Source of the DNA: Leptospiraceae bacterium
GTDB lineage: Bacteria; Spirochaetota; Leptospiria; Leptospirales; Leptonemataceae
Reading direction: 5' to 3'
Length of the DNA: 64,000 nt
Assembly: GCA_026005135.1 (NCBI GenBank)
Contig: BPKM01000003.1
Span: 248,001-312,000 of the forward strand
A program made the position numbers and the translations under genes. Position 1 is the stretch's first letter; each line of letters opens with the position of its first letter. The notes beneath the pieces were generated by a model that saw nothing but the letters and a program-made list of their open reading frames with translations, made no database searches and was not told the DNA's origin. This document shows, piece after piece, positions 1 through 9,444 of this stretch.

Positions 1-222
1 TTAAAAAAGATTGCGAAAAAGAAATGGGAAGAATGTGCTAAGGAAATTTTAATATTATTTGATAATATTATGAATAATAAAATTCCATCTATGGATAAAG
101 AATATAGACCAACAAAGGATTTAACTCATTCTCGTGCGAATCAAATTTATTCTACGAGAGAAACAGAAGAAAAAGAAAAGTCAGAATCTTTTCTATCAAA
201 AATTTTTGATTTTTTTTCCTGA
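1..222 (+). CDS. C-terminal end of an unidentified protein (partial)
   Basis: An open frame enters from the left edge and ends at TGA 220-222, giving about 73 residues. The visible part is hydrophilic and rich in Lys and Glu. It contains a basic stretch, then a Ser/Thr/Glu-rich linker, and ends in a short Phe-rich tail (KIFDFFS). There is no recognisable domain. The next gene follows after 18 nt and has its own AAGGGGA ribosome site, so the two are probably co-transcribed. The tail alone does not allow a function to be named. Confidence 0.6.
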   Translation, partial: LKKIAKKKWEECAKEILILFDNIMNNKIPSMDKEYRPTKDLTHSRANQIYSTRETEEKEKSESFLSKIFDFFS

Positions 223-240
223 ATATATTAAGGGGATATT

Positions 241-1344
241 ATGAATCAGAATCCAATAGAACAATTTTCCCATATTGTTTATAAAATTATTACACCAGAA
301 GGTTCAGGCAGTGGTTTTTATTATAAAGATTATAATGTGATCATTACGAATTTTCATGTAGTAAAAGGATTTCGTAAAGTAGGGATAGAAGATATTGATA
401 AAAATTCTTTTTCCGCAGATGTTGTAATGGTAAATCCAGCTCTTGATCTTGCTTTTTTAAAACCCAATAAAGAAATATTGGACGATACTTCTATTGATTT
501 TATTCCTTCTGATAAGTTACAGGTTGGTCAGAAAGTAAAAGTTTTAGGATATCCTTTTGGTATGCCTTTTACTATAACCGAAGGTATTATTTCTTCTACA
601 AAACAACTTGTGAACGATAGAAATTTTATCCAGACAGATGCTGCTGTTAATCCGGGAAATTCTGGTGGTCCAATTATAAACGAAGAATTTAAAATCATCG
701 GTGTTACGGTTTTAAAATTTAAAGAAGCAGAAAATGTTGCATTTGCTATTCCCGTAGAATATATCTTAGAAGATTTAAAAGACTATATAAAAAATAAGGA
801 TTATATATATACAATAAAATGTCCTTCCTGTTTTTCTCCTATTACAGAACCCATAGAATATTGTTCCCATTGTGGTCAGGAATTAAAAGATATTCAAAAG
901 TATTTTGAATTTGGACAGAAAAATGAATTAGAAACATTTATAGAAAATGTTTTAAATCAGTTAAATATTGATCCAGTAGCAGCACAAAAAGAAAAAGAAT
1001 TCTGGGAATTTTATTATGGTAGTTCATTAATTCGTTTTTTTTCTTATAAAAAGAATTACTATATTGCTACAAGTCCACTTGTTCGATTACCTACGGAAAA
1101 TATTGAATCATTTTATGAATTTATTTTATCTAACCCTTATCCTCCTTTTGTTTTTGGTATTTATAAAAATAAATTATATTTATCGTACCGAATTCGAAAA
1201 GAGGATTTTAACGAATTAAATAAAACCTATATTGAAAAACATTTAATTGATTTTATTCAAAAAGTAGATTATTTAGATCATTATTTTGTAGAAACCTATC
1301 ATTGCCAGTTAGCAGAAGAATCTAAAAATAGTTCAAATTTTTAA
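241..1344 (+). CDS. Trypsin-like (S1C/HtrA-type) serine protease with a zinc ribbon
   Basis: A 367-residue protein. Residues about 10-180 form a trypsin-like fold with a full catalytic triad: His39 in ITNFHVV, Asp69 in NPALDLAF and Ser141 in NPGNSGGP. A four-cysteine zinc ribbon follows (Cys194, Cys197, Cys208, Cys211). The last 150 residues match no domain I know. HtrA/DegP proteases normally have a signal or membrane segment and C-terminal PDZ domains. This one has neither, so it is probably cytoplasmic, and the zinc ribbon and tail may replace PDZ for substrate choice or assembly. The start at 241 is supported by AAGGGGA upstream. Protease assignment is sure; the substrate is unknown. Confidence 0.85.
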   Translation: MNQNPIEQFSHIVYKIITPEGSGSGFYYKDYNVIITNFHVVKGFRKVGIEDIDKNSFSADVVMVNPALDLAFLKPNKEILDDTSIDFIPSDKLQVGQKVKVLGYPFGMPFTITEGIISSTKQLVNDRNFIQTDAAVNPGNSGGPIINEEFKIIGVTVLKFKEAENVAFAIPVEYILEDLKDYIKNKDYIYTIKCPSCFSPITEPIEYCSHCGQELKDIQKYFEFGQKNELETFIENVLNQLNIDPVAAQKEKEFWEFYYGSSLIRFFSYKKNYYIATSPLVRLPTENIESFYEFILSNPYPPFVFGIYKNKLYLSYRIRKEDFNELNKTYIEKHLIDFIQKVDYLDHYFVETYHCQLAEESKNSSNF

Positions 1345-1407
1345 AAGAATACCATTTTTTTTCTTATTTTTGAAACTTTTTTCTATATTTTTATATTATT
1401 ATATAAT

Positions 1408-1809
1408 GTGAAAGAAAAACAACATACAAATACAGAAATACTTTTAAAGTATTGGAAAAACAATACAGAAAGTTTTGTAAAAAAGGGTATAATAATATTT
1501 AAAATTAATCAAAGTTATAAAAAAAAATATAGAGAATCTTATAATAGAATAAAAGATTTTATAAATAATTCAGTTCCTATGGAATTGATAATAACATGTG
1601 TTAATGGACCAGATTTCGTAAAAAATGAAGATAAATTACAATATGCAAGATATTTTGTAGACAATATTAATAATTTACTCTTATTTGGGGATCTTCTGGA
1701 TTATACAAAATATAAAAAATTTTATAATGAATTAAATTGCGATATAGATCATCCTTCAAAAGAAGAATTAGATTATAGAAATAGCCTATTAAAAAATAAA
1801 AAGAATTGA
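1408..1809 (+). CDS. Hypothetical protein, 133 aa
   Basis: The frame opens with GTG at 1408. No ribosome site is visible, only a TTGAAA box (1370-1375) followed by A/T-only -10-like sequence around 1392-1399, so the message could be nearly leaderless. The protein is Lys/Asn/Tyr-rich, has no signal peptide or membrane segment, and matches no family I recognise. It is 63 nt downstream of the protease gene on the same strand. Codon use looks like that of its neighbours, which supports real coding. Function unknown. Confidence 0.5.
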   Translation: MKEKQHTNTEILLKYWKNNTESFVKKGIIIFKINQSYKKKYRESYNRIKDFINNSVPMELIITCVNGPDFVKNEDKLQYARYFVDNINNLLLFGDLLDYTKYKKFYNELNCDIDHPSKEELDYRNSLLKNKKN

Positions 1810-1903
1810 TTTATCTATAAAAATATATTTTATTAAAGTAGTAAAGACGATTTAATAATTCAAGTTAATATTACAATATTAATTCATCAAGATTATCTAT
1901 AAT

Positions 1904-1971
1904 TTGCTTTATATTTTCTTTAACCACAGAGAATGGCAAGGAGAAGTACGGAGAAGGATAAACAGAGATAT
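1904..1971 (+). repeat. Dispersed ACCACAGAG-type intergenic repeat, copy 1 (left half)
   Basis: These 68 bases are identical to 11951-12018, in the same orientation. The core is TTAACCACAGAG followed by GGAGAAG and AAACAGAGATA. Only the left half of the element is here. Copy 2 continues into a complementary right half ending CTTCGTGGTT, but here the sequence changes at 1972 to the end of the methylase region. It is richer in G and C than its surroundings and non-coding. Confidence 0.85.
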
Positions 1972-1991
1972 TTTTAAAATAAGAAATTCTT

Positions 1992-2132
1992 TTATTCGTT
2001 GCCTTCTATTATTTTGATCCATTGATGGGATTTTATTTTTTTTATCCAGTTATCTATTTCTTTATCTTTTTTAATGGATTGATATACTTTTTCTATGGTA
2101 TTAAGATTTTTTTGATATGATATTAAACTCAT
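1992..2132 (-). other. Small ORF, probably the out-of-frame tail of the methylase gene
   Basis: A 46-codon frame (ATG at 2132-2130, TAA at 1994-1992) overlaps the last codons of the methylase gene in another frame. A run of seven A lies just before the methylase stop. With one A fewer, the methylase would read straight into this frame and gain a charged tail ending WIKIIEGNE. So this is either a real C-terminus cut off by a homopolymer slip, a length-variable tail, or a sequencing error. A separate small gene is less likely, because no ribosome site is visible. Confidence 0.4.
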
Positions 2133-5100
2133 TTAAAGTTTGTTCTTTTATTTCTTTAGATACAAGAGCGAATGAGTTTAAGATAATATCTAATTCCTGA
2201 TAAGTTAAACAATATAAATATGCAACCAAAGCATCTATTTTGTTTTTTACTTTTTGTCTTTCGCTTTCTTGTATAATTCCTATTTCTGTATAACTATTTT
2301 TGTCATAAATAATTTTAGCAAGATCATCAAAATCTGGCGTTATTGCAGAAAGTTGAAGTGATAATTTTACAATATTATTTCTTAATTCTTCCTCTACATC
2401 TAAAAAAGAAGGAATTAAAAATGTTTCAATTATGAATTTATTAAGATTAGTAGCCACTTTCATTCTTGCTTGCCAATCTAAAACAAAACTATTTAAAATA
2501 GCTAAATAAAATAATAATTCCACATCAGATGAACCTAAATAAATGTTATGAAGACTATTATTGGTCAGATGTCTTTTGTGTAATAAACATGCATAAATTG
2601 TTCTAACATTATTTACTGCACCGCTAATATTTTGGACGACAATTCTATAATTGCTTTGTTCCATCTTATGATGCTCTAATATTCTATCAGGTATTTCATC
2701 AACATAATACTCGGTTCTATAATGTTTATAGTCTTTTGGAAAAGGAAAAGGTTTCCATTTGGAACTTCTTCCGTGCTTTTCTATCCAAATTTTTGCCATA
2801 TAATCATATTGATCAATAGCTTTACCAGAAAAAAGTAAGTATTTACCTTCTTTATCATTAAAATATTTTGAATCATTTGTGGCATGGTATTCTTGCCAAT
2901 AATGAAAATTAAGTTCTTCTAATCTTTTCACATGTGGTAAATTCATAATTTTTTCAAATGTTGCAATATTTCTTTTCTCAACTTCAAGATAGAATGTGAA
3001 ATATTTATCGAATCTTTTATAAGTTTGATTTGAGATTTCTATTAGAGAATTTTCTGAAAAGTTTTTGAATTCAGAGAGCCATCCTAAAACTTTCATTTTT
3101 TTATGTTTTTTTTCTTTATCAATAAACAAAAGAGCGAATTTTTGGTTATTGTCAATTCCTGGGAATATATTTGTTTTATTCGTAAATCCAATTATTACAT
3201 AAATCATTTGATTTTTTAGTAAGAAGTCTCTTATTTGAGTATTACCTTGATCAACTGTAATTTGTCCTGGTATTAAAAAGCATATTTTACTCACAGATAA
3301 ATTTAATCCTTTTTCTAAAAACAATTTATATAAATTAATATCTCCAGAATCTCCTTGTAAATTATAATTATTTTTAAAAAGTTCCATTTGAATGTAAAAA
3401 TATTGTAAATATTCATCATATAATTTTTTTATATTTTTATCTTTTAATAGATATTCCTTTCGTATTTTTTGATTTGATTTTGAAAGTTCTCTATAATTTG
3501 GCTCAAATTTCTCAAAAAACTCAGGATCATGAGGTTTAACTTTATCCCAAGGCGGATTTCCTACGACTACATCAAATCCATCTCTATCCAGAAATACCTC
3601 TGGAAATTCTATAAACCAGTGGAAGGTTTTAATTTTTTTTAATTCCTGTAATTCTATTTGATTTTCTTTTGCAAATTTTTCGTCAAGTTTATGATTAAAT
3701 AAATTTGTTATTTCTCTTAAAAGATCATTCAGAGGATTGGCGTATTGGGAATTTAAAGATACAATTAAAATTCTTATAAGTTTTTCTTTTGTTTTTAAAA
3801 CATTTTGTAAATCTTCCCATTTAATTTCTGTTTTTGAAAGTATCTGATTTAATTCTTCTATTTCTTTTATAATATTTCCACTAATATTTAAGTTTCTGGA
3901 TATTATTTCAAGAAATGGTTTTAATTCTTCTACAATTTTTATTTTTTCTATTACATATATGGGGTGCTCTTCCTGTACAAAAGAGAAAGAATATTGTAAT
4001 TCATTATTTTGTTTTTCTTTTTCTGGTTTAATATATCCTATAAGGGAATTTCCTTCTCTTAGATTAAAATGAACATTAGGAAATCGAACAAATAATTCTT
4101 GAGTAGAATTAAAATGCTTTGCTATAGTTAAAAATAATCTTGCTCTTGCGACTTTAATTGCAGAAGGATTAATATCTACTCCATAAAGATTATTGGATAG
4201 AATTATATAAAATTTTATAAGAAGACGAAATTTTTCTATATTATCTATTTCTATTAGTTCAATTGATTTAATTTCTCCTTCTGAATTAGATGTAAGGATT
4301 GCAAAACCATTAGTAATTTTTTGTTTCTTTACTTTTTCCCAGATTTTTTCGTAAATAGATAAAAGAATATTAATTGCACTTTCTAAAAAGTGTCCAGAAC
4401 CTACAGCAGGATCAAGTATTTTTATTTCTTTTAATTGATTAAATAAATATGTAAGGACTTCTTTTTTACTATTAATAACTTCATCAATTGTTTTAAAATC
4501 TTTACCAAATGTTTCATTTACTTTATCGATAAGATAGGGTTCTATTGTATTTTTGCATATATAAGAAGTAATTTCTTCTGGCGTATAATAAGCACCAGTT
4601 TTTTTTCTTTCTTCATAAGTCATTAGCTTTTCAAAAATAGCACCAAGAACGAATTCATCAATATTGCCTTCTGTCCAATCTCTACTTTCAAAAAGATTTA
4701 ATAGAGGAACTTCATCATCTAAATTTTTGGGATTTTCATTTATTAAAGTCTCTGTATAATTTTCTTTATAAAAGCATTCATCTGGTATGGATATTGTGTT
4801 TTTATGTAAATTTGTATTTCCATTTAAAAAAACAGCTGGTCCTATTATTATGATTTTACCAACTTTATCATCATAATAATAGGAACTATCTTGATGATTA
4901 TTACTAATTTTTTCGAAAAAGTAAGTAAGAAAATCATAAAAACTATTAAAACCATCAAATAGTTGCTTTTGTTTATATTCTTTAAATTTTGTTATAAAGT
5001 AATTAGCATCTTTATTAAAGAATTCTCTTTCTTGCAAATACCATAACGTTAGCATTTGCATCATAAAATTATCTATAAATTCATTTCTTTTATTTTCTTC

Positions 5101-5562
5101 TGTGATACCTTTAATATTATTTAAAAGATAATTTCTTGATTTAACAAATAAAATATAAAATTCATCAATAATATCAGTTCTATCAAATAATTTATCAATA
5201 TTTTGTTCTGTAGGTTCTTTTATTACATTTTCTATTTTTTTAAAAAAAGAATTATTAATTTTCCTTATTGTTTTAAGGATTTGTCTTCCTTCTTTTCTAT
5301 AGTCTTTTACAATTAAACGATCTCTAAAAAAAATGAATGCTATCCTAATAGCATAGCCAAATAAAGGTATTTTATATTTGTTTAATAAAGAAATTTCTGA
5401 TTGTTCCTGAGCTTCGATTAATAAAATACCCTGGTAAATTCCAAATTGTTCATCATTAAGTTTTTCATGTGTATAGATTGGATATTTTTTATCAGATATT
5501 TCAATTTCTTTGGGTTTGTAATTGTTTTCATCTAATAATTTTCTAATTTTATTTAATAGCAT
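2101..5562 (-). CDS. N6-adenine DNA methyltransferase, Eco57I/PglX-like
   Basis: A 1153-residue protein that should transfer methyl from SAM to adenine in DNA. Seen in order: a helical N-terminal region (1-300), KKTGAYYTP at about 320-328 (motif X), the SAM-binding motif DPAVGSGHF at 384-392, the catalytic NPPW at 669-672, then a long C-terminal part typical of target-recognition regions in type IIG, type ISP and PglX enzymes. No nuclease motif is obvious in its own sequence. It overlaps the upstream helicase gene by 14 nt, so the two are translated together and probably work as one system. The C-terminus may be cut short by a slip in an A7 run. BREX or DISARM membership is not supported, since their other genes are absent. 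Confidence 0.85.
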   Translation of the reverse strand: MLLNKIRKLLDENNYKPKEIEISDKKYPIYTHEKLNDEQFGIYQGILLIEAQEQSEISLLNKYKIPLFGYAIRIAFIFFRDRLIVKDYRKEGRQILKTIRKINNSFFKKIENVIKEPTEQNIDKLFDRTDIIDEFYILFVKSRNYLLNNIKGITEENKRNEFIDNFMMQMLTLWYLQEREFFNKDANYFITKFKEYKQKQLFDGFNSFYDFLTYFFEKISNNHQDSSYYYDDKVGKIIIIGPAVFLNGNTNLHKNTISIPDECFYKENYTETLINENPKNLDDEVPLLNLFESRDWTEGNIDEFVLGAIFEKLMTYEERKKTGAYYTPEEITSYICKNTIEPYLIDKVNETFGKDFKTIDEVINSKKEVLTYLFNQLKEIKILDPAVGSGHFLESAINILLSIYEKIWEKVKKQKITNGFAILTSNSEGEIKSIELIEIDNIEKFRLLIKFYIILSNNLYGVDINPSAIKVARARLFLTIAKHFNSTQELFVRFPNVHFNLREGNSLIGYIKPEKEKQNNELQYSFSFVQEEHPIYVIEKIKIVEELKPFLEIISRNLNISGNIIKEIEELNQILSKTEIKWEDLQNVLKTKEKLIRILIVSLNSQYANPLNDLLREITNLFNHKLDEKFAKENQIELQELKKIKTFHWFIEFPEVFLDRDGFDVVVGNPPWDKVKPHDPEFFEKFEPNYRELSKSNQKIRKEYLLKDKNIKKLYDEYLQYFYIQMELFKNNYNLQGDSGDINLYKLFLEKGLNLSVSKICFLIPGQITVDQGNTQIRDFLLKNQMIYVIIGFTNKTNIFPGIDNNQKFALLFIDKEKKHKKMKVLGWLSEFKNFSENSLIEISNQTYKRFDKYFTFYLEVEKRNIATFEKIMNLPHVKRLEELNFHYWQEYHATNDSKYFNDKEGKYLLFSGKAIDQYDYMAKIWIEKHGRSSKWKPFPFPKDYKHYRTEYYVDEIPDRILEHHKMEQSNYRIVVQNISGAVNNVRTIYACLLHKRHLTNNSLHNIYLGSSDVELLFYLAILNSFVLDWQARMKVATNLNKFIIETFLIPSFLDVEEELRNNIVKLSLQLSAITPDFDDLAKIIYDKNSYTEIGIIQESERQKVKNKIDALVAYLYCLTYQELDIILNSFALVSKEIKEQTLNEFNIISKKS

Positions 5563-8500
5563 AAAACCATCCTATATGGGTAATTTCTGGTTTTAATGAC
5601 TTTGTTGATGTAAGATTATTATCTTCAATAAATTGTTTTAGAGTTTTTATAGTTTCTTGAAAATCTTTTATTTTAATTTTTTCGGAATCTTCTATAAGTT
5701 CTTTTTCTATAAGTAAAGATTTAATTTTACGGGAATATGTTTCCTGATTAGCTATATATTTTAAAGTATTAAAAACTTCATTAAATATTATTTCATTTTC
5801 TTTTAATAATCCTTTTTCTTTCTTATCTTTATAGTTTAAATATAAATTGTTATATAGCTTAATAAGAAATGTTTCTTTTTCTATTGTTAGTGATTTTGTT
5901 TTTTCTTCTTCTAATATTTTATCGATTTCTTTTTTTATTTCTTTTAAGTTTTCTTTTGTATTTTCAAATTTTTTTTGTTTTGTTTTATACTTTTGTATAA
6001 GTTCATAAAAAACCATTGGAGTTTCGTCTTTAACTTTTTTATCTTTATCTGAAATACTCTTAATTATCTTTTTTTTCGCTTGTCCACGTTTTATTTCGTA
6101 TATACTAACTAACTTATCATCCCCTTCTATATAGGTGTAAAATGGAGGTTTTTGATCTAATAGTTTTTCTATTTCTTTAAAATCTTTTTCTTTATATTTT
6201 AATTCTTCATCAATTATTCTTATAAGTTTATATTCATCTATTATTTGTTTTTGTGCTAATCCTTTAGATAAAAAGTTTTTAAAATCTTCTGATATTCCAT
6301 AATCTTCAAGTTCGGATATAGATTTTGAAGATATATGTTTTATTTTTTCTCCAAAGGTTTGTATATTGATTTCTTCTTCTTGTGTTAATATTTTTGAGTC
6401 TTTTCCAATTAGTAGAGTAATATCTTTAATTTTATTTTTTAATTTTCTTAAAATACCTACCAGAATTTCTATTTCTTCTGATGGTATATAATTTATAACA
6501 ATAATTTCTTTATTATTACCGATTCTATTTACTCTTCCAACTCTTTGAACAAGAATCATTGGATTCCAGGGTAAATCAAAATTTATTACTGCATCTGCAT
6601 CTTGTAAATTTACACCTTCACTAATTGTATCCGTAGAAATCAATATTTCTATTTCTCCATTTTTTTCAACTTCTTCTTTTCCATCATTAGATACTGGAGC
6701 AAATCTTTTTATATAATGGATTTTAGTATGAGTTTCTGTATCTCCTGTTATAAGCGCCATTTTAATTCCTTTAGCTGTATCTTTTAACCATTTATTAAGA
6801 GTTGGATCATTTTCTTTTTCTATCCAGTTTTTTAGATTAAAATATACATAATAAGCTGTATCTTTATATTGTGTAAATATTATAATTTTTTTATTATTTA
6901 AGGAAGGTACTTCATCCAATTTTTGAGATTTGGATCTGGGATTACCTAAAATCTGTTTTAAAGATTCAAATTTTAAATCAATTTTATAATGATAAATGGG
7001 TAATTCAATAATATCATCTTTTTGTTTGGGTACTTTTCCGATTTCTTTTTCTATTAAAATTTCTAAATCATTAAAAATTTTATCCATTATGTCTAAATCT
7101 TTTTTTATCCGATTTACAAGTGTTTTTAATCCTGATCTTAGAAGTTCCATTTTTTCGAAATTTTGATTTTTTTCTTTAAAGTCTTCTGCATAATCAAGTA
7201 GTATTTTTATTGTTTTATCGAACCATGTTTCCTGCTCTTCCTCTAATGTATATTCTTCTTCAATATCTTCGAGATCTTTATCTATTTTTGCTTTTTGAAC
7301 TGAATTTATAATTTCATTTTTTAATTCTTCTTCAGTAATTGTGTCTATTTTTGTATTAAAAATATCATAGAAAATTTTTTCTTTTTCATAAATTCTTTTA
7401 AGAGTTAAATGAAAGGCATATAAACTACTTTCTAATCTTTTACTTAATATTAGTCTAAAAAGTTCTGCAATTTCTATATAAATTTTATTCGATTCATCAT
7501 TCCTTTTTTTATCTTCTTTATTGTCTAATGATTCTTCCTGAAAAACTATAAAACGAACACCATAAAGTTTAGTATGTTCAAATTGAATTTTTTCGAGATT
7601 ATCCTGTATTGTTTTAAAAAGTTCTTTATATTTTTTTATAAAATCTTTTTTATCAGAAAAGGACGAATCATCTTCTAATAAAGAATAATCTAACATATAA
7701 GGTTTAGGATCGGTAAAAATAATTGGCTTACCATTAACTTTTATATCTTTAAAAACTTCTTTAATATATTTTCTTGTTCGAAGTATCATAATTTCGTCTA
7801 AAATTTTTTCTTTAATTTCTTTAGATTTTTCTAAAATTTTGTTTTTTATATCTTCTTTTTCTTTTCCATTTATATCATAAAGTTGATCTTTTAATTTTTT
7901 ATAATCGCTTATTAATTCTTTTACAAAAATATTGTTATGTGTAAAAGGTGCAAATGTGTCGTCCATAAATAAATTTATAAGATTGATAATATCTTCTACA
8001 GAATTATTCAAAGGTGTAGCAGTAAGAAGAATAAATTTATTAGAAAATCCATCTTCTTTTTTTTGCAATTTTCTTATATTTTTCCATCTATTTGTATTTT
8101 TATTTCTATATTTATGCGCCTCATCAATAATAAATAGTTCATAGTTTTGTGCTAATTCATTTAATTCTTGTTCTTTCATATTTTGAAATTTTCCTAAGGA
8201 TAAAAAACCTATTTTGCCGATAAGTTCTTCTCCTTTATATATTTCGTATATGTTATAGTTTTCGTTATTTATAGTTTTATTTTTATGTTCTTTTAAAAAA
8301 TAATTGCCACTTATTAATAATTCTTCCCATTGAGATATTAAAGAAGGTGGAAGGATAAGTAGAACTGCTGGTTTTTTATTCTTATATTTCCATTGAGGTA
8401 ATTTTGAATTTAAAAATTCTTCTATTATTGCACTTGCTATAAAACTTTTACCTAATCCTACGGAATCTGCAAGAATTAATCCATTATAATAATCAATGCT

Positions 8501-9316
8501 TTTTATTGCATTTACAACAGCAATCATTTGAAATTCTAAAAGAATATTTTTTTGTGATAAATTAAAAATTCTTCCATCAAACCATACATATACCAGATAT
8601 TTAAATAATGTTTCTGGTTCTAAATATTTACCAATTTTGGGATATTCTTTTTCTATAATTCCCGAAAATTCAATTACTTTAAGAAAATCTTCTTTAAATT
8701 CAATCGATTCTTCCCATAGGTTATTAAACCACTCTTCCAGATATAATACATCTTCTTTCGAAGTTAATGAAACGTTTAATTCTTTATTTATAGTAAGCCC
8801 TTTATTTGTAAAATTGGAAGAACCAACAATAGCAATTCCAGGTGATTCAGGTGAATTTTCTTTTTCTTCTTTTGTAATAAAAACATATAATTTCGCATGC
8901 ATTTTTGATTTTTCATATAATCTAACATCAATAATATTATTTGCAATTAATTCCTTAAGATCCTTAATTCGTTTAATTTGTTCATCTTCATCTTCATTTT
9001 CATTTGAAAATTCAGAATTTTCTAAATTTTCGGTTAATATAAATTTCAATTGTTCTCTTAATTTATAACCAGATGCTAATTCTTCTTTTGTTGGTAATGT
9101 TGTTTCATTTCCCATTATAATTTTTAAAAAAGGTTTGTTTTTTATATTATCGGGAAAATCTTCTTTAATAAGATTAAAACCATCTAAAAAGAAATATCCA
9201 ATAGCAAATTTGGCTTCTTTTGCTATTTTAAGTGCCTTTTTAATAACTTCAATAAGCTGAATTTTTTCATTATCTATTATTTTTTCATTGTATCTATATG
9301 TTTTGATTTCATTCAT
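5549..9316 (-). CDS. PLD-type nuclease fused to SNF2-like helicase
   Basis: A 1255-residue fusion. Residues about 30-200 are a phospholipase-D-type nuclease half-site with His140-x-Lys142 and the GSSNFT motif at 165-170; such HKD enzymes work as dimers. The SF2/SNF2 motor follows: Walker A GLGKS at 287-291, DEAH at 398-401, TATP at 432-435, and a C-terminal helicase part with ILISTDTISEG (891-901) and QRVGRVNRIG (924-933). The rest is long Lys/Glu-rich helices. The family is known as HKD nucleases fused to SNF2 helicases. Co-translation with an adenine methylase suggests an ATP-dependent restriction complex in which methylation protects the host. The ribosome site GGAAGG precedes ATG at 9316. 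Confidence 0.85.
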   Translation of the reverse strand: MNEIKTYRYNEKIIDNEKIQLIEVIKKALKIAKEAKFAIGYFFLDGFNLIKEDFPDNIKNKPFLKIIMGNETTLPTKEELASGYKLREQLKFILTENLENSEFSNENEDEDEQIKRIKDLKELIANNIIDVRLYEKSKMHAKLYVFITKEEKENSPESPGIAIVGSSNFTNKGLTINKELNVSLTSKEDVLYLEEWFNNLWEESIEFKEDFLKVIEFSGIIEKEYPKIGKYLEPETLFKYLVYVWFDGRIFNLSQKNILLEFQMIAVVNAIKSIDYYNGLILADSVGLGKSFIASAIIEEFLNSKLPQWKYKNKKPAVLLILPPSLISQWEELLISGNYFLKEHKNKTINNENYNIYEIYKGEELIGKIGFLSLGKFQNMKEQELNELAQNYELFIIDEAHKYRNKNTNRWKNIRKLQKKEDGFSNKFILLTATPLNNSVEDIINLINLFMDDTFAPFTHNNIFVKELISDYKKLKDQLYDINGKEKEDIKNKILEKSKEIKEKILDEIMILRTRKYIKEVFKDIKVNGKPIIFTDPKPYMLDYSLLEDDSSFSDKKDFIKKYKELFKTIQDNLEKIQFEHTKLYGVRFIVFQEESLDNKEDKKRNDESNKIYIEIAELFRLILSKRLESSLYAFHLTLKRIYEKEKIFYDIFNTKIDTITEEELKNEIINSVQKAKIDKDLEDIEEEYTLEEEQETWFDKTIKILLDYAEDFKEKNQNFEKMELLRSGLKTLVNRIKKDLDIMDKIFNDLEILIEKEIGKVPKQKDDIIELPIYHYKIDLKFESLKQILGNPRSKSQKLDEVPSLNNKKIIIFTQYKDTAYYVYFNLKNWIEKENDPTLNKWLKDTAKGIKMALITGDTETHTKIHYIKRFAPVSNDGKEEVEKNGEIEILISTDTISEGVNLQDADAVINFDLPWNPMILVQRVGRVNRIGNNKEIIVINYIPSEEIEILVGILRKLKNKIKDITLLIGKDSKILTQEEEINIQTFGEKIKHISSKSISELEDYGISEDFKNFLSKGLAQKQIIDEYKLIRIIDEELKYKEKDFKEIEKLLDQKPPFYTYIEGDDKLVSIYEIKRGQAKKKIIKSISDKDKKVKDETPMVFYELIQKYKTKQKKFENTKENLKEIKKEIDKILEEEKTKSLTIEKETFLIKLYNNLYLNYKDKKEKGLLKENEIIFNEVFNTLKYIANQETYSRKIKSLLIEKELIEDSEKIKIKDFQETIKTLKQFIEDNNLTSTKSLKPEITHIGWFYAIK

Positions 9317-9365
9317 ATGAATTACCTTCCATAAAGTTAAATTTTGTCAATAAAATTTGTTTTTA

Positions 9366-9394
9366 ATTATAAAGTATGTATAAAAAAATTGTAA
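9366..9394 (-). promoter_or_regulatory. Possible promoter of the helicase-methylase operon
   Basis: On the minus strand TTACAA (9394-9389), a 17-nt spacer and a perfect TATAAT (9371-9366) lie about 50 nt upstream of the helicase start. The -35 box matches only partly. The region is almost all A/T, so chance matches are likely. Confidence 0.35.
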
Positions 9395-9444
9395 TATTTT
9401 TTAATTTATAAAAATATTTATTTAGTAAACATTATAAAACTAAA

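Noticed and set aside
7932..9068. Plus-strand open frames inside the helicase gene
   Set aside because: Ser/Phe/Ile-rich shadows without ribosome sites, opposite a confirmed helicase and PLD domain.
2101..9316. A full BREX or DISARM system
   Set aside because: Only a methylase and a helicase-nuclease are present; no pglZ, brxC, drmA or drmB-like gene is in the window.
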